Below, one piece after another: positions 14,601-26,600 of a DNA stretch of 64,000 nt; position 1 is the first letter of the stretch; every line of letters starts with the position of its first letter. The notes under the pieces were generated by a model. That model was not told the origin of the DNA and did not search any database. It worked only from the letters and a program-made list of their open reading frames with translations. This stretch comes from Ancistrus triradiatus. Lineage: Eukaryota; Chordata; Actinopteri; Siluriformes; Loricariidae. The position numbers and the translations under genes were made by a program. Location of the stretch: contig JAJAGP010000243.1 in NCBI GenBank assembly GCA_025084515.1, forward strand, positions 137,501 through 201,500, read 5' to 3'.

Positions 14601-17600
14601 CGTCTGAGTACCATGGGGAGCAGAGCTTTCAGCTCTTCTTGTTTTTAAATCTAGACTCAAAACTCACCTGTTCAAAATAGCCTATTCTCTGTAATGTTTT
14701 GTAAAGTTGGTGTTTTTTTTTTTTGTATGTTTTGTTTTATCTATATTTTGTAAAGTGTCCTTGAGTGTTGTGAAAGGCGCTTATAAATAAAATGTATTAT
14801 TATTATTATTATAGAAGAGCGATTGAAACAAACGGCGATTTTAGTTCCTTTTTCATTTTTATTATTTATGTTTTTGGGCTGGCAAAAGTGGTTAGCGCAG
14901 CTCTAGAGAGCCCCCAGTTCTATCCCGACCCCAGACAATGTCTGCCTGGTGTTTGCCATGTTCTCCTGCTGTGTCTGTGCGGATTTACTTCAGGTACTCT
15001 GCTTTCCTCCCACATCCCAAAAACATGCATTAGGTTAACTGTTCACAAGATGTTTGTAAATAAATAAGCAAATAAAACATCTTTTCTCATTTTATTACTG
15101 CTTGTCTTGATCAGGGTCCCAGAGTCTGGAGCCTATCCCGGAGAACGCGGGCACAGGTGTAACTGTCGAATGAGAAAGAAAGCAGTTACGCAAAACACCC
15201 TACTGATTACTCACCGTCATCTTTCCAGGAAAGCTCTTCCAAAAGTGTAGCGTGTACTCAGCCTCCTTCCTCTTCCTCTTAAGATGAAGAGCCAGAGATT
15301 CGTACTTCGCAGAGGCTTCCTGTAGCTTCTGATACTCCACGGAACTCTGGAAAGCATTACCAAAACAGAAACCGATATTTCCTGTATATATTATCATGCG
15401 GTATTAGGCGGTGTTCACACGCAGCATGCAGGAGAGCCTACCGACTCGTAGCACATGGCTAGTTTGAGTAGCATGCGGTTGTACTCATGGAGGTGGTGAA
15501 GGGGCAGGTAAAACAGATGAGCCAGATTGTCGGCTAGCAAGACGCCATCTTCCGAACACTCAGACAGCTTCTGCACAACCTCTGCCCCCTTTCCAAACAC
15601 ATCCCTGCAGAGAGGAAGCGAGAGCAAGCTTCAACAGGTTTCACATCAAGACCACATTAGAGATCTCCAACCAGGTGTTTGTATGTGCCATATGACAGAC
15701 TGGCATCCTATCTAGGCTCGGTTCTCATGTCGCAGCTCCCCACAACCCTGAACTGGTTTAATCAGGTATATAAATACAATGGTTTTCAGCTCAGCCTGCT
15801 CAAAATGGATTTCAACTTTTTCCAGTGCATCACCAGCATCTAACACTTATTTGCAGTTGCAGTTTGCATTGGGCAAAAAAAATCCTGAGCTGGAAACAAG
15901 TCCTGATGAAGTGTGAACATGTATTCATGGAAGATCACTCACCGGCATCACTGATCTACGTCTGATCTGTGTACCTGACCCAATTTCGTTTCCACGTCAC
16001 TCTACTAAGCTTATATTTATTTAAGGTCAAAGAAGAAATGTACTCTTCTCTATCAAAGGTCAGGCAAACGTTAGTGTTAGTTACGCACTAACAACACACA
16101 GCACAGTGACTCACTGGCAGGGCTTGACGAGAGCCTGGAAGCCTCCCATGACCAGCAGGTTACCCACTGCAGAGCAGTACCTAGAAAACAGACACACACA
16201 TACAATGAACATGAGAAGTAACACCTTACTAGATCTTTATTAAATGATCATTATTGGATTATTTCTGTGTTCTGGTTTGTGCTTTCAATTGACTCAACAG
16301 TGCTGTCAAAATTTAAAGAATGCAAAAATTTGCATTCGAACCCAAGCTGCTATAATGAAAATAACGTTAATTAATTATAATTAATTAAACAATAATATAC
16401 TCGAGGTCGTGCTTTAATGTGAGGTATTGGCACGGGTGTGATGCAGTCGTAGATTAGAACACCCAGCCAATATCTCACGTTAAAGCACGACCTGTGTATT
16501 TTTGGGATTATATCACAATTCCATTATCGCCATTTATTTGTTAGATTTTAAGATAAAGAGGACAGAGAAAACAATTTGTTTATCAGCCTTCCTGAGGTAA
16601 AATAGTTCCGTTCTATCGTTCCCCCCGCGGCTAAGCCCTTCAGTCATTAAAGTTGAGGAACAGAATGACCAATAACTGTTTATTATACAGACAGTAAACA
16701 CAAATATATCGATTGGTAAGTTTTAATTTATTTAAAGAAAGTTTATTTACATTCAGCAAATAAAGTGGGTGGGGTTTATAAGGCAGGCTGTTACTAAGAT
16801 CCACTATTCTACCGACTGAAGCAAATCGGAGTGAGATCCTGGTGTTCTAACCAAAGTCTAGAATCCCGTTTGATTAGCGATTATAAATTCGTATGATGAA
16901 GCTCTTAATGTTAATCGTATCAGTCAGAAATGTAAGGGCAGAGCTACAGAGCATCAGCAGCTTCTCTGGGTTACAGCTGGACTTACAGATAACAAACCTG
17001 TCCCATCAATGAACCGCGGATGGTGTTTAATGACAGACTCCGAGTTTAACTCCAGCAAACGACGTCTTTGTGAGGGATGAAGCTGATTCATCATTTTTGT
17101 TGATGGTCTCATTGCTCTTCAGTCGAGCTGTGAATCTATTAAGAGCCAGGAGAGGTTTGATTTAAAGGACTGACTTCGATTCACTTTTCCAGGTTCCAAA
17201 TCCTAAAGGTGATAAACCTTTGGCTCGGGTCGGTCATTAATAGCTTCATGTTCCAAATTTAAATCGTTTTCAAAAGCTTTTATAAACTAATTATAGCTTT
17301 CACTGCTTTTTAGGGCGGGCATCGTTGCTAGGTTACGAGTGTATACCGCGGAGTAAAACTTATAGAAGGTCGATTGTCGTTATGGTCAATAATCGCACGG
17401 CTGGAGCATCTCTCAGCCAATCAGATTGCGGGGTTGGAACTAACTGTGGTATAATAAAGAGTAATAAATGCATTCTGGTGCTTTTTACATTTACAATACC
17501 TTTACTTTACTTAGGTTATGTTACAAAGTATTGATTTGAACTTTTGTTCTTGAATTAAATTCTTTAAAAATCCTACAATCTGATTTCCTGGATTTTTTTT

Positions 17601-20600
17601 TCTCATTTTGTCTCTCATAGTTGAATTGTAGCTATGATGAAAATTGCAGACCTCTCTCATCTTTCTAAGTAGGAGAACTTGCCCAATCAGTGGCTGACTA
17701 AATACTTTTTTGTCCCACTGTATGTCTTCAGATGCGTGTACTTGCTCGGAATACGTGTCCAGGAACAGATGCGCGTTGTCAAGGACGACAAGACCTCTGA
17801 GATCATGTGAGCGCCTCAGGAAGGACGTCAAGGTTGCGGAGTTCTGACCTGTCAACTGAGCCAGGCAACTTAATCGACCAATCAGACCTTGGAGAAGTCC
17901 AATACAGGAGGAGCCCAGAGCAGAACTTAAGGAGTCTGAGGACAAAACAGGTTCAGAGCCACAACATCAAATTCGATGACGGTGAAACTTTAGCACCAAG
18001 GTGTATAAGACATGTATAAGACTCTTATTCGCTCAAACACACACACACACACACGTTTGTCTTGCTATCCTTGTGAGGACTTTCCATTTCCATTGACGTG
18101 AATGACAATGAAGGACTACTGCAGCTAATGAATGCTACACCTACACCTACCCCTGACCGTGACCTTAACCTCAGTAACCTAAAGCAAATATGTGGACTGT
18201 GGTAGCCTAGCGGTTAAGGTACTGGACTATGGACCAGAAGGTCCAGGGTTCAAATCCCACCTCGGCCAAGCTGCCACTGTTGTATCAATTGTAAGTCGCT
18301 CTGGATAAGGGCGTCTGCTACATTTGGTCCTCACAAGCATAGCAAGACAAGGTGTTCACTCACACACACTCTCACACACAAAACACACAGTACCCAGTTT
18401 GAGCAGTGGCTGCAGAAGGAGGCTCTTGATGCTCGTCAGTTTGCAGTAGTATTTTCTCTCGGCTGCTGCCAGCTCATGCAGATTGGCAACAAAGCCGATC
18501 ACGTTCCGGTCGGCTATCGCGGCACAGACCTGTCCACCCGTACACACGCTGCTCACATAGCCCAGCTACAACACACATCAGCAAAAGGTTCCATTCCATT
18601 AAAATGCCACCTGCACTTAAGATCACCAATGTGGCGATTCGGGTTTGGGTACCGGCAGCGCCCTACCCACACAATCATTAACGCAAAGCATATTTTACAA
18701 GTACATGTTGAATATGTCATGTCATTCATTGAATCACGTATTGAAAGTGAAAAACAAAATGATCATTGTCGCGACTACATTTGTACCTGACTACATTTCC
18801 CAGCGCTCACCATTCCCGCCACGTGACTCCCTACCGCGTACCGCTTGCCCAGGGAAACACTGAAATTCTAATTTCGGAATGTGTGCATCGGATTCCCATC
18901 GTAAATCAGACCATGGTAAAAAGGCGACCGCCTGAATATGCTGCCTCGGCGAGGAAAAGTACTGGAGGCGCGTTGATACTAACGTTCATGCAGAAGGGCA
19001 GTAGCACAGGCTGCTGTGTGTAACCTCCTGCCTGCTGGGGCGTCTCTGCTGATCCTGATCCCACCTGCTCACCACTGTAATACAGGATTGGCTGAAGGCA
19101 GTCTCCGTCCGCCAACAGCAGAGTGTGATGCTGCCCTGCTGCCACGTCCCACACACGAATTCCTTCTGACAGCTACAAGAAGCAGAGAGATGAAAGAAGG
19201 TAAAGAAAGCTGAAAAACCCCTAAATGGAAAATTACACCGAAAAAGTTTGGGGATTTCCTGTGTTTGCATATGTGTGTGTGTGTGTGTGTGTACTTTGGC
19301 TAGGCGAGGAAAAGTGCTCGGGGATTCCATGTGTCCCAGCTGACCAAAGCTGTTACTGCCCCAGGAGTATACCTATGGTAAAACATAGACTTTAAGATCT
19401 ACACACCGGAAACACACACACGGCTCATGACTCATACCACGGGTTGCAATTTATGAAAACAATTCCAGTCTAGCACGGAAAACACCCTAAAACGTGCATC
19501 AATTCAATATTTGGTGAAGGGGTTTTACAGCAAACAGCCGGCTCGCACCTGCGATTGTGCGGTCAGGGCGACCGAGTGGAGGTCCCCTGCTGCCACTCTC
19601 ACTACCTCTTTACCATTCAGACTCTTAATACAGAGAGGCTGCAGTCTGCAGGAGAGAAAGAGAAAGGTTCCGTATGTACCAGGAGAGAATGATCCTGCTT
19701 TTCAATGTATACTCCACTGCATTATAGGTCTGACCTCGGCAGGACGTCTCCATGTCCCAGCTGGCCGTCCTCCCCCCTCCCCCAGCTCCACACTTCTGTC
19801 TGCAGAGAAGGCAGACGGACATCTGACTCAGCCACGCCAGCCGGGCTGAGAGCGACAGAACGGTCACGCTGCCGACTCACCCTCCGCAAAAGACGTGGCG
19901 ACACTGAGAGAGAGAAAGAGGGTGCAGCTGAACTAAGGTGACAGGGACGAATACGGATTTAGACCACCAGCGTGGGTCAATGAGCATAAACGAGACAATG
20001 ACTAAACTAAGATCTAAACTAAACTAAAAATTACAAAAATTAGGACGAGATGAACTGACACTTTTGTCAACGGATAAAAACAAGACGGAAACGTTTGCCA
20101 GAGACGACATCCAATCAGATCTGACAAGCTAGGAAACGATCCAATCATAACTTGAGGATATGTGGAAAGGCGGGATGAGTTGGGTAGCGATCCAATCAGT
20201 AATGCGATAAGACGCAGACGTTTGATCTGACCCTGGGAAGAGCGTACTAGGTCAACAATGTCAACACCTGGGAGAAAGAGGAGTCGATATTTGGGCACAT
20301 TTCTCATTTGATATCAAGGAAAGCAAGACTTTTTGTAAACTGTGTCGGGCAGAAAATCTCCAGTACAAATGCAAGGGTTTAAAGGGCATCTGCAGGCATG
20401 TCATCCTGAAACTGCGGTCAAGCTACCTGTACCTAAATAGCAAATAAAGTAGGGATTAAAATATGTTTTCAGTTCACGATATATTTTAACTTCATCTAAA
20501 AAGTGTTCTTACTATCTTTAAAGAGTATTCAGGTAACATAGCTCCATTTTATACTATAATTATGAATAAATGCCTATAGAGCATGCATATATCCCAACTT

Positions 20601-23600
20601 CTGATCTTATATGATTAATAAAGCTCATAATATATCTTTTATTCTATTCTACAATATCTCATGAGTGTCCACACCGAGTCAGAAGCAGATCTTGAAGCAG
20701 AAATTGAGTTTTGGTGACACTTTACCGTGTACAGTTATTATAATGCATGCATACAGACCTGAGCTTAACTTAATTAGATCTTATAATACATCATTCATTC
20801 CAACTTGATTCTATTCTAGATTATCTGCTGAATGTCCACACCGAGTGTGAAGCAGATCTATGGTGGAAACTGAGTACTAACCACTTTAATGTATACTTTT
20901 ATTATCAGTGCATGCATGTAGATGTTTCATCTTAAAAGAAAAAGCATTTACGTATTGCAACGTTTACATTTCATATTTTAGTCAGCTAAAGCTACTGCAG
21001 ATTTAGTCGACTGTAATGTTATTATAATTAGTCGACCGAAACTAGACTGAAACTAAAAACAATTCAGATGACTATATTATGACTAAAACTAAATTACATT
21101 TTAGTCAAAAGACTGTAACTAAAAATGTCAAAATGAACACTGGTGAAGACCATAACTGTTTGCCTCAAGTGCTTAATTTGTTTATCTCTGGCAATCCCAA
21201 GCCTGTCCATGCCTTTTTTCCCCACTATGACCCGCATTAGCATCCGGCTTCAGTCTGCTTCGCTATCCATCATGCCTTAGCCGAGCTGTACTGTAACGCA
21301 CAAAGAATTCATCTCTTACACACACACAATGACACACATCCAGGTGGGAGCAAGAACTGCAGACAAACGCACAATCCTGTCATGCTGCGTTTCGTTCCTC
21401 CCCTGCAGAGGTCCATCTGTTGTTTGGGAGGAACCTGAGAGCAAAGCAGTGCGGTCAAGAACGTTCTAGAAAAACAAGGGGCGAACAAAATCATGGAAAC
21501 CCATAACCGTGTAGTAATATGAGGGACTATTCCTTTTGGGGAAGCTGTGATAAACAGAACGTAGAACGGCACCAAAGGCAAAGGCGCATGCCCAGTCCGG
21601 CCACTGCCAATACGGACAGGTTATGTACATACAAACACCTTCATGCCAACACACACGTCTGCAATGCCAGCAAGCTCGTCAAGCACGTAGGCCGACACAC
21701 GCCCATGCAGACTTACGCATGTGGTGGCACAAGATATGGAGAGCACATGTACCCTGTGAGAGCAGACCGGGAAGCGAGAGGCGGCGGCTGAGCCCCTCGG
21801 CCTCCTCCTCGCGGATGTCCCCCAGGCTTGAGCTCTTCTTGCCCTGCATTTGCTCCTCCTGGAGCACCCTCTCCTCACCCGGGCCCTGAGCAAACACAAG
21901 AAACACTGGGTTTGGAGATGAAAAAATAAAGGGACTTTTAGAGTCTCTGTACGTCTTCCCAATTCCAGGTCATAATGAAGGGTTAGGTAGCTGATAAGAC
22001 TGCACACGTGCAAGGGAAAGGAAAAATGACGTAGTTCTTTCATTCTTCAACTCACCCAGTAGCCAATGACCTTTCTCAGAGAGAGAGCCTCGTACGTGGA
22101 CGCCACTCTCTCCCCCACAGCCGATGCGTACGAGACCACCAGGTTGTTCAAGGCAGAACCCATCGGGGTTACGGACTGGGCCACTGGAGTTGGGGAGTCG
22201 GAGGTGAAAACAGCAGGAGGCTCAGCAACAGGCTGTGACGGCACAGAGAGGAGTCGGACATGACAGCTTTCAACCCGTTACGCCACATTTTTCTGTGAGA
22301 TCATTGGCTGGTTGCAAAGTAGAAATCCTATTATTGCCATGTAAACCTGGAGGTTTCCCATCTGACTACTCAAGTGCATGTACAGTGGTGCTTGAAAGTT
22401 TGTGAACCCTTTAGACTTTTCTATATTTCTGCATAATGACCTAAAACATCATCAGATTTTCAAACAAGTCCTAAAAGTAGATAAAGAGAACCCAGTTACA
22501 CAAATGAGACAAAAATATTATACTTTATCATTTATTTATTGAGGAAAATGATCCAATATTACATATTAGTGAGTGGCAAAAGTATGTGAACCTTTGCTTT
22601 CAGTATCTGGTGTTGACCCCCCTGTGCAGCAATAACTGCAACTGAATATTTCCTGTAACTGTTGATCAGTCCTGCACACCGACTTGTAGGAATTTTAGCC
22701 CATTCCTCCGTACAGAACAGCTTCAGCTCTGGGATGTTGGTGGGTTTCCTCACATTAGCTGCTCGCTTCAGGTCCTTCCACAACATTTCCATTGGATTAA
22801 GGTCAGGACTCCAAAACATGAACTTTATTCTTCTGTAAAAACATTCTTTGGTAGAACGACTTGTGTGCTTAGGGTCGTTGTCTTGCTGCATGACCCACCT
22901 TCTCTTGAGATTCAGTTCATGGACAGGTGTCCTGACATTTTTCCTTTAGAATTCTCTGATATCATTCAGAATTCATTGTTCCATCAATGATGGCAAGCCG
23001 TCCTGCCCAGATGCAGCAAAACAGGCCCAAACCATGATACTAACCACCTCCATGTTTTCACAGATGGGCTAAGGTCTTATGCTGGAATGCAGTGTTTTCC
23101 TTAATACAAACATAACGCTTTTCTTTTAAACCAAAAAGTTCTATTTTGGTCTCATCCGTCCACAAAACATTCTTCCAATGGCCTTCTGGCTCGTCCACGT
23201 GATCTTTAGCAAACTGCAGATGAGCAGCAATGTTCTTTTTGGAGAGCAGTGGCTTTCTCCTTGCTACCCTGCCATGCACACCATTGTTCTTCAGTGTTCT
23301 TCTGATGGTGGACTCATGAACATTAACATTAGCCAATGTGAGAGAGGTCTTCAGTTGCTTAGAAGTTACCCTGGGGTCCTTTGTGACATCACCAACTATT
23401 ACACGCCTTGCTCTTGGAGTGATCTTTGTTGGTCGATCACTCCTGGGGAGGGTAACAATGGTCTTGAATTTCCTCCATTTGTACACAATCTGTCTGACTG
23501 TGGACTGGTGTCCAAACTCTTAAGAGACGGTTTTGTAACCTTTTCCAGCCTCTATTCTGAGTTCCTCATAAATCTCCTGTGTTCATGCCATGATACACTT

Positions 23601-26600
23601 CCACAGACATGTGTTGTGAAAAGCAGACTTTGATAGATCCCTGTTCTTTAAATGAAACATGGTGCCCACTCACACCTGATTGTAAACACCTGACTCTGAT
23701 TTCACCTTCATATTAACTGCTAAACCTAGAGGTTCACATACTTTTGCCACTCACTAATATGTAATATTGGATCATTGTCATAAATAAATACATAGATGTT
23801 GTATACAAAGCATAGTGTGCAGGACTTACCTGTACGCTTTGTACTTTATTTGGGATCTTAGGGGCGTGCTCTGCCAGCGTCTGGTCTGAAAGTCTCTTCA
23901 GGTAAGCTTTGAGTTCCTGCTCATCCGGATAAGGCGAGGATTTGGCCCCCGTCAACCCTTGTGAGCTTGACGAGTTGCCTGCTTCAGGGGGGTTCGGTTC
24001 TTCACACACTTGCCCATTAGCCACTGGAACTTGGGGCTCTTCTGAGACATTAGGGGCTGACTGCTCACAAACTTCCCCAGCCATGTGAATCTGATCCTCA
24101 GATTCGGCAAAAGATATGGGTGCCTGCCCAGGGCTGGAAGTAGAAGCCGACTTGGAGTACTGGCTGTGTACAGATAACACCGGCTCAGATGGAGAGCTCC
24201 TCATTTTAAACGCAGTCCGTTGACCCAGGCTGCACTCGGAGCCTGATTTGTTGCCGTCTTCTTCAAGTTCCACCCCCAGGGGGCAATAGTGGCTATCTGA
24301 GATGATGACGTGATCCTCTTTGTCGGTCATGGTGTAGAGCAACTGATTACACTGGCCGCATTTGTCCTCAGGGTGTTTCCTTGGCTCTGTGGGAGGGGAT
24401 GGGCACTGCACCAGAGCCAGGCTGTGCCAGGCCCCGCAGGCCACCTGCAGCACGTGCCTCCCAGCCAGGTGCTCCACCTTGTGCGGCTTCCACACAGGAA
24501 AAGTGGAGGCTAAGAGACCGAGCTGACAGCCGCTGCCCCATGACCAGACCTCGTGGCGTGCTGAAAGTGCCAGGGTGTGCTGCTCGCCGCATGCCAACTC
24601 CAGGATTCTCACCACCTGTGAGGGCATGCTCTCACTGTCCACCACACCCACCGGGGTGGGGTTGGGAACGACTGGGAGTCCCGATAAGCCACACTGGCCG
24701 TACGTGTTGTATCCCCACATATGCACGGTGCCGTCCTCCGTCACGGCTCCGTTGTGGGCGGTGCCCGCCGTGACGGATACAATCCTCTGCTCGCTGAGCC
24801 CCGCCTCCAGGATGGGTTCTGTTGTCTGCGGTAATGATGGGCTCTGCTTCCATGGCAGTTCCCCAAAACTATACACCTGCCCACCTAAATGCAAAAGAAT
24901 GACCATTTTAAATCAGTTAACCAGTCCTACCGGTCCGGACGATTAGCAGAGAACTCGCAAGAACTGTCAATGGTGTTTCAACAACCGGACGCCATAGCAC
25001 TCGCTAATCCAGCTCCCGTGGGTGGGTATGTAGAATTTGGTTGTTTGGCAACACAGTCGCTGATACCAAGACGCTGGTGACTGAACAATCACCACATGGT
25101 TGGATTTTACACTATTTTTCATGTCTGGCGGAAACCAAACAAACCTGTACAACCTTAAAACCTTAAAACAACGTGCCACACAGAGCACACCGAAAGCCAG
25201 ATAGCAGCAACAGAGCTGAATTAAGCATTAACAAAAGAGTCCAGGATGTTTTACCTGACCACGGATATGACGCCCAAACTACTACGGACTTCACAACAAA
25301 CAGTGATATTTTAATTTTTAAGACGATTAAATCTGATTTTCATTGTACCACGCTCCCTCTCTCTCTCACAAACAGTTATGGAGTGAAAAACTGTCTTTTA
25401 AGTGACAGCGCTAGGAGTTTCAGGTTACATTTTTACTTGTGGCACAAATGCAAACTACTTCTGTGGGAAACCCTACCAACCCCTAGAGTACTACAACATA
25501 TGGCTGAAGGCTTGCGGACAACCCACACCTGAACACCTCATTCAAAACCAGATTTCAAAAAGATTTCAGAGTTCCATTCATACACAAAGAGCATTAACGG
25601 GACGGGCAATGATGTTGGGCGAGCAGGCTTGCTGTTAGCAGTAAGGTCCTAACAACACGTTTCAGTGACGACATTATGTTTCACTATAAAGAAAGATATA
25701 ATCTGGGTCAGCAAGACATCCATTGCTAGGTAGTAATTAGAAGAGGATGACTGAGAATGCACCGGTGATATAACATGCCCAGATGAGTGCTAGACATCTT
25801 ACCCTCCACCAGCAGAACTCCATGTTTAGCCCCCAGGGCAGCCTGAAGCACAGGCCGAGGGAGGAGAACCTTCTCTGGAGTAACGCTGTAAGAGTAACCC
25901 CTCCATGTGAACAGCGCTCCCCGTTCCCCAGAATCCTCCTCCTCACCTAAACTGCACGTACACACAGATAAAACAGCAGAATAACGTAACAGGGTTTGCA
26001 ACTCAATTAAACACAACAACTTGCCATCATCCAAGTTCAATATTGTAAGAAATAATTCATTCATTCACTTTCTTATCGGCTTAATCCTTCACAAGGTCAT
26101 GGGAGAGCCAGTTCCTAGCATGCAGCATAATGTATTAGAGCTGTTTATTCCCTAACACACCAGTCCAGAGTATCTACGCCATCTAACAACACCCCTGGTA
26201 CACCAGATAACAGCTTGTATGTACTCTTTCTAATAAATGTAAATAATGAAATGTCATTACAAATAGTGTTCTGGTAATCACTGTTGTGTTTTTCGAGTTG
26301 ACTGAATTATTACTACGTAAATGCATACCGTCCACTCATAATGGTGTAGTATTTTTTTAAAAAGAGAAAACCATTTCATGAGTACGAAATACAAACAAGC
26401 AAAAACTGTGTGATTAAATACTTTAAACCTTTGTTAGATGACTTTAAGGACACGCATTTATAGATGAATTAGAAGACTTCCCACCATCAACGACATCTGT
26501 ATACATAAATTCTTATGTTACAAGTGTTACAGATTCCACTTTTATGCACCTACATAAAAGTCTCTATTGTATTCATTCTGTTCTTTGTATGCGATCGAAA

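Noticed and set aside
24381..24773. 130-codon plus-strand frame opposite als2 exon 4
   Set aside because: Antisense shadow of a GC-rich coding exon.
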